64,000 nucleotides of DNA from contig JABBOT010000003.1 in assembly GCA_016165875.1 (NCBI GenBank), positions 21,550,873 through 21,614,872 on the forward strand, written 5' to 3'. Below the pieces are notes generated by a model. That model saw nothing but the letters and a program-made list of their open reading frames with translations, had not been told where the DNA came from and made no database searches. Positions 45,946 to 58,858 of the stretch are shown here, one piece after another (positions within the stretch are counted from its first letter, which is position 1; each line of letters starts with the position of its first letter). Both the position numbers and the translations under genes were made by a program. Source of the DNA: Acanthopleura granulata (lineage: Eukaryota; Mollusca; Polyplacophora; Chitonida; Chitonidae).

Positions 45946-48900
45946 TCAAATAGTGTTGATTTCCCCCATGATATTGACAGGTCGGTCCTTGTACTTTTTG
46001 GAAATCTCTTTCTGCATCTGCAATGATGCAAAAGACATATAAAAAAGCACAAAATATAACGACGTTATTACACACATTTTATAAAAATTGAACTGGGTTC
46101 CGGCTAGTTCAATCGCCAAAATGCAGACCTCAATGTACCTTATTAGGCATTTTAAGCAATTAATTTCATCCATTCAAATATCTAAATCTTGCTGGTCATA
46201 TATTTATATATTAATGAATTATGATAACACTGTAATACCAACATAGGGTGCTTACCAATTTTTCATTTTATGAAAGAAAAAAACAACTTTTGTCCACTTA
46301 GGATTTCAATGCCAAATGTACAAATATCTCTCACTTGACTTTAAAATTTTGCCTTTGCAAAACGTATGATAAATGATTATAGAAGTGTACCTGTTTTTGC
46401 AACTCCTTGGTGCGCTGAATAATGACATCCAGCTTTGGCTCTAGCTCTCGCTGCTCCTCCAACGCCTGATTGCGTTTTGCAACAGACTGCTTCTGGTAGA
46501 AAACCATCTTGTCTGCTAGCTGGAGTTTCTGTTTTAATGTGTCTGTTAGTCTGTTCACATACCTAACCAAACAAACACATAAACCTCTCAAGTCACAGGA
46601 TGCAAACATGGAGTAAACCTATGTTTGTTAACACCTTCAACATCAAAACCTAAACCCCTAAAATATAATATCTTTAATTCTGTACAAAAATTTTGTCTCC
46701 TTCAAAGTTTTACCTTGTCTTATGTCAGAAACATTTCAGTTTAGAATGAAAACATGAACACATAATACCTTTTTTTTCTAATTACATTCACAAATATAAA
46801 GGGACTGCTAGATTCCTCAAAATCTGAATTTTTTTCAAGTCTTACAACAAAACAACACCTTATCCACTGGCTACTTGCCTACACCATTTTTTGTGATGGA
46901 GCTGGGATCTGTCCAACAAAGATTTTTTTTCAGATTGTTCCTTACACAAAATTGAAAACCCCTGAATCATGATTTACATCACACTGAACACACTGAACAA
47001 GTCAGGTCTATGATTTGAAGAAATCACGATGTGCAACACGGAAACCCCTACAACTCACCTTGTCCTGGATAAATGACCCAGACCCTGACAGAACAGAAAC
47101 ACCGTTATACTGACCTTGGTGAGTTGCGGATGAGCATAAGATGGTGCATCTGTACTGAGGTTAGCTGGCTGCTGATGTCCTTCACAGCCTCCAGCATCTC
47201 CGTAACCTTGGTTACATCCACCTGAATACTGGCAGGCGCAGACTGGCTGTGACTGCCGGACAGGACATCTCCTTCCTCTCCCATCTCCACAAGGCGTTGT
47301 GCCAGGAAACACTCCAGCTGATGGCAGAGACACAGAGAGGCACAATCACATAACCATCTACAGGGTTATGAAACCACAGCAAATAGACTGTGTCACAAAA
47401 ACGTTATTAAAGTGCCTCTGACACAGTTTTCCCAATATGAAAAAAACATCATCTGATGAAAATTAAAACTAGCAGAATGCAGAACTACTGTTTTTTCTTC
47501 AAATGGGCTTCTTGCAATGGGTTTATTTTTGGTCACAAAATGCAACTTTTTCTGCTCACTGAGTAAACGACTGCCAGTGTGATGGGCCTAGACCTATACA
47601 ACTGGTGACATCAAGAGTTGTATGGTCAGATTGAAAACATCAAATAATTTATATATTTACAGACTGAAACTTAATATTAAAACTGTGTTCAATTTGTCAA
47701 ACGATTTTGAACCATAAACACCCTTGCAATTTGTGTCAAGTCACTGGTTCTTTAACAATTTAGATAGTATATCTTTGGAATACTTTCGTATAAGCTCACT
47801 GCTGACTTAGATGGCGGAATGTCAGACTGAGTGAATTAAATCTCTCAAAATATGGTACTTTTTGATTTTCAACGCTTCTTCACATTAAGCTTAAACAACT
47901 CTTCAGTTTTCTTTACTTCCACAAATTATAGAATATATTTAACAATGCCTCTCTACAATTTTTGGCAATTTCTAGTTAACGAAGGTAAGAACTTGGCGAA
48001 GTGTACCTCTGATAAATCATCCACAAAGAGATTTCTGGTTTTAGGATTGTCCAACAGTGATAAAGCGTCCTCCCCTTGTGCCACACCCTCTGCAAAACAA
48101 ACAATACATGATGAATCTGCCTATCTTTCCACATCAATTATCAATTATCAGTTCAACCCTTTTTACACATTAAAATGAGAATCTTTAGTTAGTGGATAAG
48201 TTCTTGGTTCCTACAAAAAGATGTTAGCTCAGCTCTCCACTATCCACAGAAAACAACCTCACTTCACAAAAATTCTGTGATGCATTTCTTTATGACCCAC
48301 CTTCACATAAGTTTGAAACTGTATTACTCATAGTTTTTTCACTAAAATTTCATTTTAAACTGGACACGATAATTTCTCAAAATATTTACAGAGTTTGGTG
48401 TAAGTGGTTCAAAGAGGTTTTATCTATCCAAAGACAGAGTAGTCGCCGGGCGAGATTAAAACACAAAGACTCATTGTTATGTTTCAAAGTTTTGCATGTG
48501 AATAATGCCATTTCAGCACCCCTTTCACGAACTCACCTTGAGACTGGTCAGATTTGGTGACTTCATCTGTTCCCCAGTCTATATCCCCACCAGTCTCGAC
48601 CTGTAAGAAGAGGAATTGAATGTCAACACTCACAGTAACCCACAGGGACACAATCAGACTGTAATAAATATAGGTGTATGTTTATTATATATATATATAT
48701 ATGTGTATATATATATATATATATACATACATACTTTATACATATATGCATCAAAAGAGGTGTTATTAAAGAGATATAACATGTCACTCAAATATGAAAG
48801 TTTCTTTATATTTAGGGGATCGACCCTTCAGGGCTATACCCTTCTGAAAATTGTCAGGATTTTTATTCTTCTTCTTTTTGTTATTTTTCTTCACCACTTT

Positions 48901-51900
48901 CTGGTGTACTTGTATGGAAAACAGCTCAATCAAAAAAGTGAAAAGGTGATAATACATGATCAGGTGTGAACTGATGGAAATTAAAAATCTGGTGTAACAC
49001 ATCACATGGTTTGCCGGCCATCTTGGAAAGAGTTCCAAATCTATTTTAAACTTCTTCTCAAAAACAGCTGAATGGAATCTCCTTGAAATTTGTATGCATA
49101 ATCTTGCCACAAGTTCAAAAACATATCTTACTTTGTTGTTTGATATAAGTTCTGGAGGCCTTCCTAAAAAATGTCATGTGATGTTGTTTTCCCCCATTTG
49201 CCTGAATTTGCACAATTATGGTAAAAAAAGGTGTCGTTTTACACGTAAGTTAGCATGAGCAGTGTAAAAGTGTGCTTAGATTTTGTCTACCGGAAGTAGT
49301 TTTCATGTTACTGCCATAAAACTGTGCAAAAATGCCACATTCACTTAACATGAGAGGTTTGTGCAAGATGACATAAAATCCTGTCCAGGATGAAGTCAAT
49401 TGTACACTGAGAAAGCATTGTGTTGATATCCTCTGCAGCGAGCAGTCTGTTGAAGCTCTCCACTTGAGCGGCTGTCAGGGCAAACCTTCCAGCATTGTTT
49501 ACTTCTGTGTTTTGTTATAGGCTGTCAGCTGAAGACCAAAGGTAAATTTTCTCAATGCTGGTTTCTAGTACTAGACCTACTGTATAGGATTCCTGGCAGT
49601 CTAGGGTTCCAATCCAGTTGATTCCTATCATTTTTTTCATGCTTTTTGTCACTTTTATTAGAATTTTTGCATGCAATTTGATTGGACGAATTTTGTAGCA
49701 CACGATAAGTTGAATATATCATGGTTTTCTCTAATTTGCCCAACTTTGTTCAACAGGGTGTCATTTTAAACGTGAATTAACATCAGGATTGAAAAAATGT
49801 GCATAGATTTTGTCTGTGGGAAGTATTTTTCAACTCATTGCCAAAAAGAGTCCTGAGACATCTCCCATTTCCTTGAAATGGAAGCTTCTTGTAAGATAAC
49901 ATTAAATTCTATCCTCGTTAAGTCAATGGTACATTGAGAAAGCCTCCTGTCGACAGTAAACCCTCCTGCCTTTCCTTATCGGCTATACTCTAAAGATCAA
50001 AGGGGAGTTTTCTTTATGCTGGTCTCTAGTACTAGACCTATAGTATATGATTCCTGGCAGTCTGCAGTTCAAATCAAGTTAATTCCTTTTCATTTTTGTC
50101 ATGTTTTTTCTCCATATTTTATCCTTACACAATTAGTCTTATTGTTTGAGCACGCAGTACATACCAGGCCGGTCTCTGGAATTGTTGTCAATGACAGCTA
50201 TATTTTATTACCATTATTATTATTTTGTTTGTGTAGATCTTCTTTTTCATGAATCCTTCAGGTGATTCTTTACATTCTTTTCCCCTGAAGTCTATTTTAG
50301 AAATGTCAATTAATGTTACACTCACTGTGTCTCCACCATCGACAGTCTCGATGCCTGCACCTTCCACAGAAATTTCTGATATATCAAAGTCAATGTCTGC
50401 AGCATAATCCACTTCCTCTCCAGTGCCTGTGTCTCCCCAGTCAATCTGGAAAAACACATGCCTGCTGTTCAGCAATGACTGCCTAACAGAAATAACCAGT
50501 ACTTCAAAACAGACCAGTAAGAGTTATTTAGCCAAAAGAAGCTCAATACATAAAACCATTTAAAGAATATGGAAGTATACATGTACACTTGTATCAAAAA
50601 ACTGATTCAAATAAATTCAACAAATAAGACAGAAAAAAAAACCATGATAAAATAGATTCTCCTTTTTTGACCACCAGAATACACAATACTAGAATAGACT
50701 AGAAAAAAAAGAATAAAAAATTCAAAACTGTATTTTTTCACTTTTTGTAAACTAAGCAGTCCACTGTCTTGTGGCTCTAAGATAATCTGCAGCTTTTGTA
50801 AATGTTGTGCTCACAACAACCAGCATTGCTAACTGATGCCCATGTAAACTTGAGCTTACATCTGTCGTGTCTGCAGTTTTGTCTTCCTCATCAGCAGTGT
50901 CTATGTAGATGGCTGCCTCTATAACCTGGGAGGGTTTCTGACCAGTCTGCCACTCGTATGTTGTTGTGTTACCTTTCTGTTGGACAAACCTCAACATTGG
51001 AACAGTTGAGGCACCTAGCTCTGACCTGAAATAATAGGCCAGAGCACAGGTTCAGCACACATATCTCCCTTACCTATACACGTACCTCATAAAGATTATA
51101 ACTACAATAAATCAAATATTATTTCATGGATTGTTACCCCAAATAATCATCCTGCTGTGTAACCTGTAGTACAGAAAGGTTGTAAGCTGTTGTTATTTAC
51201 TGTAAATGTCATAAAATTTCACTTCATTCCATTCAATTATTGACAATATTTATCAGTACTCTGGTTCTCTATCACATCTTCCGTCTTTGTGATTTTACAC
51301 GGTAAACCGTACATCTAGTATACTGGAATGCTTTGTCCCACACACAACAGAGGGTAGACCTTGATGATCAAGAGGGTAACGTTCGTCCAGTTGAGTTTAA
51401 AACTTTAAAGGAAAAGACAACCTTTAACTATTTCACCATGGAATATTTAAGTGTCTGCCATCCGAGATTCTTTAGAACACAAGTTTACCAATCAGCACCC
51501 ACTTGAATGTAGCAGTAACCAATTAGAAGGCACTTAACAAAGGCTTGTCAGCTGGCCATGTCGACACACACAGAACTTGCTGCTAACTATGTGGTAACTG
51601 TTATATTTCCACATTAAAGAGAATACACCACAGAATTATTCCAAATTTTCCGCTTAATCAATTCTAACTGATCCTTCTGTGTTTTTCCAAATGGCTGATT
51701 TATACATTCTCAAACAATGTCACTCTCCGTATCTTGCGACTTTCTGCTTTTATGCCATATTTAATTTACGAAGTAGTTACATTTCAAGTTCGTGCAAATA
51801 GACGGTTACATTTCATTCCATTCTTGGTGAAAGTAGTGATGACGTCACAGAAAGATCGAATGTGTGCGCAATACAGCTGACGTATGTGCAACAATAAAGG

Positions 51901-54730
51901 TCTCATGTGAATGTTCTTGTGTGACAGCTCCGAAAATGGGCCCCACCTATGGCTGAATATTTATGAGTTAACGCCTACCATGGAAACGTCTGTCTTCAAA
52001 TACCTACATTTCAGCCTGCAGCAAACAAAGCCACTTTTTTAATTCAAGGTGTAAACAAGTCATGACATAGAAATTCTCCTTTATAGCCTCTTTAAATACA
52101 GATGCAGGTGTTGTACAATATCTTCATTCGCAAACGTAGACATGTAGCAATCACAAGATATTTAGCTACCAAAAAGAATAACATTTTGCACCTTAAAATA
52201 TTTCATCCTCCTCTGGCTCTACACCCACGCCCAGTTACCTCCCCTGACATCCTCACTCACCTGTTCATAATAAAATCCACAAAGGTGGAGTAATATTGCA
52301 CAGCTCCTTCCAGCCCTTTTGATTTTTTGGCTAGTTTATCAAATACACCAGGCAGATCACGAACCAAAGCCGCCAGTTCTGACTTGATCTTCTTTCCCTG
52401 TAAACAGAGTCATACGTAAGGAACAAATTACAGAAAGTTTCAACAAACGTCAAGTTTAACATATTTACATAGTGCAATATATGAACGTCTCAAAATGAAT
52501 CATTAAGTCTAAACTATACGAAGAAACAAACGTGAGGCAAGACACAATATAACTGTGTGACCAATAAGAATGAGATGAAGGCCAGCTTTTGAAGGAAACA
52601 CTCGAACCTACCTCTATTCCCATCTGCTTACAGGTGTCATTGTACTCTTGTTTTAATTTTGCTGCATTGCTGACATATTCTGATTCTTTCCTCTCACCTT
52701 CCTGAAAGACAAAGTCATCTGGAGTCAGCAAACATGTACACACGGAATGATGGCAACAAACAGGTAAGCTTAGGAATGGCACACAGATATTTACTACATG
52801 AAGTATGCAAACCTTGAAATTTGGCGAAACAATTGTACTATTATTTGAAGTGCAAGTCTGCAAAAATATAAAAAATTTGTATGCGGTAAATGAAGGTTTA
52901 GTCGAGACTAATACCAGACTGATTTCTCAATACACTTTTGAACAAAACAATAGTCTATAAAGGATATATCCCATATTGATGCTCACTGTCTGAATCTGCT
53001 TGCATTTTCCAATTTGTTTTTTCAATGCAGGAATTTCATAATTCACATTCCTTGTTAACAACTGGGCTGCCTCGGCTGCAAGAAAACAAAACAAAACTGA
53101 CACAATGATGAGAAATATATCAGGGGAGACAACACAACAAAGTAATTGTAAATCGAGAACAATTCCAGAATAACTACATTTGGTCTTCAGTCATATTTTA
53201 TCATATATCTATACAACAAAGGCTGCATCTGTTAACATCATTCCAAACTTACCCAAATATACACCATCTTTTTCATACAACTTCAGAATTTCCTGCCAGT
53301 CCTGGAAATACATCAGATGATATTATATGATGCAAAACACTCAAAAATGTAAAACTGTTATGAAACAGAGGCTCAAAAAACCATTACTGGCAATGATAAA
53401 GATGTCCATGTACACATTTAAACGTAAGTTAAGGTTTCATGCGGAAAGTGACACACAACTGTTCCTTCACGCTGAACAGGTGCTTTTCAACACCAGCATT
53501 TAGTCACACAGAATGAGATTTCTTTCAACACTGACTTTTTATTTCCATCTGACTCTATGCACTGAAACTAACAACATTCTGACATTTTGCATTCTACCAG
53601 GAGTACATTTTCGTAACAAAAAAGTTTCAAGTTACCAAAGTATGTCTGATAATGGGAACGGAATAGCACTTATTGGATTACAAATAAGAAAGTCCAAGCA
53701 TGTTGTATGTACTGACAAATATTAAAAAAAAAAACTCTTCACCTTCATTTTCTGTGAAGAATACTGCCCAAACATGTTTTTGGCCCCTGTGTCTGTATTC
53801 TTTAACAAGTCCACAATCTCCTTACAGTGAAAATAGTTGATATCTGAATAAACAATGCATAAAGACTCAACGTCTTAAGATGGGCAAATATTAAAAAAAA
53901 AAAACTCTTCACCTTCATTTTCTGTGAAGAATACTGCCCAAACATGTTTTTGGCCCCTGTGTCTGTATTCTTTAACAAGTCCGCAATCTCCTTACAGTGA
54001 AAATAGTTGATATCTGAATAAACAAAGCATAAAGACTCAACATCTTAAGATGGGCAACAAATAATAGAAATACTGCTACACAGGTATTGATTTAACATAT
54101 GAATGCAGAAAAAAACACAAATTATGTCAGAGCTATAGAAAATTGTTCCAGCTTTGAAGATCTGATCCTAAAAGACCTTTATCATTATGACCTAATTTTA
54201 TCAACAGATTTTTTAACAACTCTAGCAAAAGCAAGGATTGCTTACATGTTCCCTGAAGCAGCTTTGTGATTTCTTCTACTGCAGGCATGTCTTGTATGGC
54301 CAAGTTGATCTTCTCTCGAATGGTGAGTGCTGTTGCCTGCCATTGCTGAGAACAGTGACGCCTGCTGATCAGCCAGTCTAGACAATCAGCAGAACACAGC
54401 CGTGAGAACTTGGCAGTATTCGGTCCATACAACTCTGTGACACTCAACGCCTATTATTTACTTTTATTTACTTTTTCATTGTTGTTTAATGCAAGACTTT
54501 TCCCTTGTACAATGGTGGTCAGTTTTATGGGTGGATTACAGCATATCTATCATTGGTTTCTGTACTTACTAAAGTCATAAAGAAGAAGGATGAGTTAGAT
54601 GTAAGAACTGAGCTCGGAATTCATGATCTATACATGTAGATGGCAGTGCCATCGATGGTTTATACTTACCAAGCAATTTATTGTAATGAATATCAATCGG
54701 TAAATTCTCCATACTGTTCTGAGATGACAT
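45946..54730 (-). CDS. CDK5RAP3: CDK5 regulatory subunit-associated protein 3 (C53/LZAP), 14 coding exons
   Basis: Adaptor of the UFL1-DDRGK1 UFMylation complex, which acts on stalled ER ribosomes and in ER-phagy; also linked to cell-cycle and NF-kB control. Exons on the minus strand: 54730-54670, 54377-54246, one of 54013-53913 or 53843-53743, 53301-53253, 53075-52987, 52701-52612, 52397-52261, 51025-50860, 50445-50326, 48600-48537, 48089-48007, 47317-47115, 46562-46391 and 46017-45946. With one of the two alternative third exons the protein is 512 aa (human 506). It aligns end to end by eye: NLPIDIHYNKLLDWLISRRH at the start, LTIREKINLAIQDMP, NVNYEIPALKKQIGKC, PMLRFVQQKGNTTTYEWQTG, GVAQGEDALSLL, the helical NRLTDTLKQKL and LEEQRELEPKLD segments, and the C-terminus DRPVNIMG. 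Two IDWG motifs (residues 276-279 and 322-325) correspond to the shuffled ATG8/UFM1-binding motifs of the family; human has three. All junctions keep phase. Confidence 0.97.
48684..48726. repeat. (TA)n microsatellite in a CDK5RAP3 intron
   Basis: TA repeats interrupted once by gtg, in the intron between coding exons 10 and 11 side of the gene (just 5' of exon 10 on the minus strand). Confidence 0.85.
49183..50113. repeat. Diverged tandem duplication inside a CDK5RAP3 intron
   Basis: Two copies, about 49183-49653 and 49722-50113, share phrases in the same order. They are tttgcc near the start, a cattttaaacgtgaatta/cgttttacacgtaagtta pair, agattttgtct, aagtcaatkgtacaytgaga, tctagtactagacct, gattcctggcagtct and catgytttttkt at the end. 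The copies differ by many substitutions and an internal deletion of about 80 bp in the second. The segment lies between coding exons 9 and 10 and has no open frame. Confidence 0.8.
53743..53843 (-). other. CDK5RAP3 exon 3, downstream copy (3b)
   Basis: 101-bp exon with acceptor tattcag and donor gtgaag. It completes a Tyr codon and encodes INYFHCKEIVDLL and then NMFGQYSSQKMK, matching the human segment HYFHC..IVDLL...NIFGRYSSQRMK. It carries Val where the upstream copy has Ala, as in human. It starts in phase 1 and ends in phase 0. Confidence 0.93.
53913..54013 (-). other. CDK5RAP3 exon 3, upstream copy (3a)
   Basis: 101-bp exon with the same splice sites and phases as copy 3b, differing by one codon (Ala for Val in EIADLL). 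Using both copies in one transcript would shift the frame and reach a stop codon within the second copy, because 101 is not a multiple of three. Each copy alone gives the full-length protein. Confidence 0.93.
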
Positions 54731-54742
54731 TTTAGTGTTTCT

Positions 54743-57700
54743 GTGGAAGAATAAATAAACACAGAGCTGAATCAATGGAATGTACAAGAAAAATGTGTAC
54801 AAGTACCTACATGTCATACATGTCTTATTTAAAACCATTGCTTCTGACCTACATTGTGTAACATCACATAGTTCCTGTCACACAACTCTGGTGTCACTTT
54901 GGCTGGTTGTCAAAGGATTGCAATGACATAACACATCACAAGTGTCTTAAACTTTTTCCTAGATCAGGACAAGGACGATTCTTACCAAAAGGAAAGACAT
55001 AATAGAGAGAGGAACATTTTATTTTCACATTTATCATTAAGCTTCTTTAACCCAAGGTACTAACTGGGAAATCTATCTTTTTGTACTTTGTTGTTGACTG
55101 ATGACATCATATATGCTAATTTTCAAATAAGAGGATTTCATCAGATGAGAACAATGGTGCTTTGAGAGAACTGACATGTATGAGGATCATGCAAAGCCTT
55201 AGGCTTAGTCATTTGGTCAATACCTAGACCAACATTATGAGAGGTGAGGGGATGCTGGGAGCATTCATTTGTTGTTGAGACAGCTTTTCACTGGATTTTC
55301 AATCTTCGGCCATATGCATATATGATACATCAGAACTATATATACACTAGTTACATATTCTGTACCTGCACAATAACCATGCTAAATAAAGAAACACACC
55401 ATTCACCTACTATAGTTTACTGCACTATGTTATACACATCAAATGTCAGGATGTTGGAATATGTTGAGGAATCTTTTCTACCATAGGTATCATCCATCCA
55501 TAATTCATTTCATGAGGTGTAAATCTTTGAATTTGGGTTCTTTCATGTGGTAGAGTGATATCATTTCATAGAAGAATCGGCTTTTTACATATGCCGAGGT
55601 TGCTCAGATGTTGGAATTTGCATTTGAAATGACGTGGTCGCTCAATCTCCACGTCTGAGACCCGTCCTAGTCCCTACCATACGGCAATGAACCGTAGGAT
55701 AAACCTAAAATTGTAATAAATCTTCTCTCTGGAAACTTTGATGAGTACATGCCATTTTATTTAGCCTATCTAATTTATTCCGATCTCTGTTGCCCACGTA
55801 AAGCAAATTCAAAACAACTCCCTTTCTGTTTGCCTAAAACACTCCACAGCTTGAACGCATAATGACAGTGGGCAAAATTCACCTCAGATGTGCTAAATAA
55901 CATATTGTGTACTCATAAATGTTTTCAGGGGTGAGCTTTACAACAATTCGGGCCCATGTTATGATTGTTTCACGGGCGTAGTCGGCCGGTTCAAAAACCA
56001 GGCCGAATTCCTGCACGGTAGAGTAAAGGGCACGCCTCAGGTGTGGAAATTAAGCGACTGCGTCATTTCTAATGCAAATTCCTACGTCTGAGTAACCTCG
56101 GACTAGTTTTTGCATTGAACATTTGAGGAGCTCATCAACAACTGATACAGGTACCTTTCATTTCCCGATCGGTATTTACTCTACATGGAAGGAGCAAGTC
56201 AGTCCGAAATTCTGACGCTACGTCGACTCTTACTTTTGGTCGCAAAGAAGTCCTCTTGTCTAACTTAGCGCAGCGTATTTTCAACAGCTGTCAGGTTTGA
56301 ACTTTCACAGATGACAGTGTTTTCAGCGAGAAGGGGAGATTGATTGACGGAATGACAATGGTAAAGTGCTGATCACAACACGTAGAATATATATTAACCG
56401 GCACACAACAAATTACATTCCACAGTACATCTATCTGTTTTTAATTTACCTCTGCTGTCAGCAGGTCGGTGTCCACGTTTTCGCGACACTCTTCCTGTTG
56501 TTACAGGGCCTCGCTGAATAAAATCCTGCTTTTCGATTGGTTAAAAATCCCTAGGGCGCATGTAGTTTCATTGGCTGTTACATTGTAGAACTCAAGGATA
56601 GCATTGTAGCATCTACATTTGCTCTAGAGCTACATCTACATGTACATACGGGTAGGTTAACTTTTGGCAAAGAAAATTTCTCTTGAAATTATATGACAAC
56701 CCCAAATCTAAAATTTAATTTATTCGTGTTACGTCTAATAAAATGATGTATCATGACAATGCTTTTCAACAGCAGTTGGAGTGTTTACGTCTATCTAGGC
56801 GTATACAGCATCATGAAAGATAAATGGGGATCTTATTATTCTGGTACCCTCTATGCATAAAACTCCATGACAAACTTCTAGGGTGTATCTATCTAAATGT
56901 GGGTATATTTTGAGTGCGGTATATGTATTGCGTTTCACAACAATATAATAAATAACTTATATCACAAGGCAAGGTATTGCAAATTACATACATTAAACAT
57001 GCTTTTATAAAACGATATTATTCAAAATTCCATGCAGACACTTTCAGTCTTGGTCTTCCCACATAGTATAGAGCATATACTTTGTTTCGCCACCTTCTCA
57101 TTCATATGTTCTCACTGAGTTCTTATTCGTATAATTTCATCTTTCCCTCCTTGCAGTCAAATGTTGTTTGTTTGTTTTTTCAGAATTGTTCAGTGTATAT
57201 TGCTGTTCTTCCGTGTGCAGGTGTACATGACTTGTGTGAGTCCAGGATGTGGGTGGTGGGAGGGGGTGATTATTAAAACCGAACTGACCATATATTTCTT
57301 CCCGTTCTTTGGCGTTTAGAAACGTGATAGCTTGCTAGCTGTATATTTTTTATGTTTTCTATAGAAAATCAACCACAACCTGTCCAGATGACATATACAA
57401 CATGCATACACATCATTGATGAAACCCATATCGTTTTCCGTTGTGCTTAGTTGTCTTAATGAAATTCTACACAATTAATCCGCGGTGTATTTTGATAGTT
57501 TTGTTTATTCTTCTCAAACGTTCTGTTACACCACCACCAATACATGCTACATGTATTAAACGAATGTAATATACGTGTAACTGAAAGCGTTTATAAATGT
57601 ACTTATGTTTTCGTCTGTTTTTTTCGTTTTTGTTCCTTCAACGCTATACACTGTGACTGTTAAATAGCGGGTATGTATGTGGAGGAAACCATAGGGGCGG

Positions 57701-58780
57701 AGATATGCCAACGACCTTTAGCAAGTTACAGACGAGCTTTGTCGCGTGAGACACACGTGTAAACTTGCACGCCACAGTGGTGGAAGATACGAGATATTCC
57801 ACGAGCGCATACATAACACTGTGCAAAATGTCCTGCCGTTCATCGCTTATCTCCTCACCAATTAAGGCCAAAAGTTTAGAGCCAAAACAATGATGTCCTT
57901 CTTGCTCTATTTTGTTTTACAGCTCATCGTTAATTTTGATGAAAAAAAAAGGATGCTACGAATTTTTTGTCTAATACACCTGTTATACTGCAGTGTTCCG
58001 ATGTTGTTCCGATCCATATATAGGAGTCGTATCTACCTGACACAATTTAAACATTGGAATAATACCAAGTAGAGCTAAAAAAATTAGTCAATAATTCTGA
58101 GGCCAGTTTCCGAACAACCCTTCACGCCTGCGATAGCACAAAGACATTCGTCAACAGCCGCAGTTTAAATAGCATTGTCATGATATACTCGAATACTGTC
58201 AAATCGGTGGAAAGCTATGTCTTTAGTTTGAAAAGTCATACCACGAAGACGAGCTACACGGATCGTACTTCAGATTTAGCCAGCGAGAAGTCAAAATACA
58301 CGATACGGCCACCAGGTCTGACTTCAGATAGTGATATTGAGGTTCTCTCTCGACACTGATGTCGACTGCATCCTGAACGTTACACATCTCAGGAGGTACG
58401 GACACTTTTATTAAAATATTTCTAAGACTAACCCCTTATTCTTTATTAATAACAGGCTAGCTCAAGGCAAGGATGCATGGACCACAGGGTGTCATAGCAA
58501 TGGGCCACGTTTACCATGCGCCATTCGTGGTCGCCGCTGTGGTGTAGGCGACTTTGAGCTAATATTACTGATTGTAATACTGTCACCATATGGACATACC
58601 CATGCATGCTGGGGCTGAACTCAAGAATACTTCTGTGAAAGAAATGTTTTAGTTTGCTAGAGACGTCAAGAGATAATGTAATTAAAATCAAGTGCACAGG
58701 ACAGCAAAGATGCAAGAAACATGCAGGCGTAATAACTTCAGTGCATTTTAACTCAAAGGCTTATAGTTTGTTGCATTGTG
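54743..58780. other. CDK5RAP3 5' region and intergenic sequence
   Basis: A splice acceptor (cttccacag) lies just 5' of the CDK5RAP3 start codon, so the 5' leader is split. The best partner is a donor at about 56450, described separately. No repeat family is recognised. A minus-strand open frame at 57.64-57.9 kb is discussed among the findings. Confidence 0.5.
56450..56515 (-). promoter_or_regulatory. Likely CDK5RAP3 5' untranslated exon and promoter area
   Basis: On the minus strand, gacagcagag followed by gtaaat forms a donor at 56450/56449 that can pair with the acceptor about 1.7 kb downstream at 54741. The sequence just 5' (gtcgcgaaaacgtggacac) is CpG-richer than its surroundings, as expected near a transcription start. 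The start site itself is not determined. Confidence 0.4.
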
Positions 58781-58789
58781 TTGAAGTAA

Positions 58790-58801
58790 TTTATTTTTAT
58801 T
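58790..58801 (-). terminator. Two overlapping polyadenylation signals of the 309-aa protein gene
   Basis: On the minus strand AATAAA occurs twice, at 58801-58796 and 58795-58790, 58-70 bp downstream of the stop codon at 58859. This implies a very short 3' untranslated region. Confidence 0.65.
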
Positions 58802-58858
58802 TGTAGCAATAAATACATATATACGTGATGATGAGGAAATGGTTGTCACGTTGATTCT

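Larger units (their letters stand above)
53713..54054 (-). repeat. 170-bp tandem duplication carrying a CDK5RAP3 exon
   Basis: Positions 53713-53883 and 53883-54054 are near-identical. I count three substitutions (tccaca/tccgca, caatgc/caaagc, acgtc/acatc) plus one base of length difference in a poly-A run, in about 165 aligned bases. Each copy holds the whole exon with its acceptor and donor and a little intron on both sides. Confidence 0.95.

Noticed and set aside
47055..47345. 96-codon minus frame rich in Cys and Gly
   Set aside because: It is a shifted frame over CDK5RAP3 exon 12; the true frame matches the family and its splice phases.
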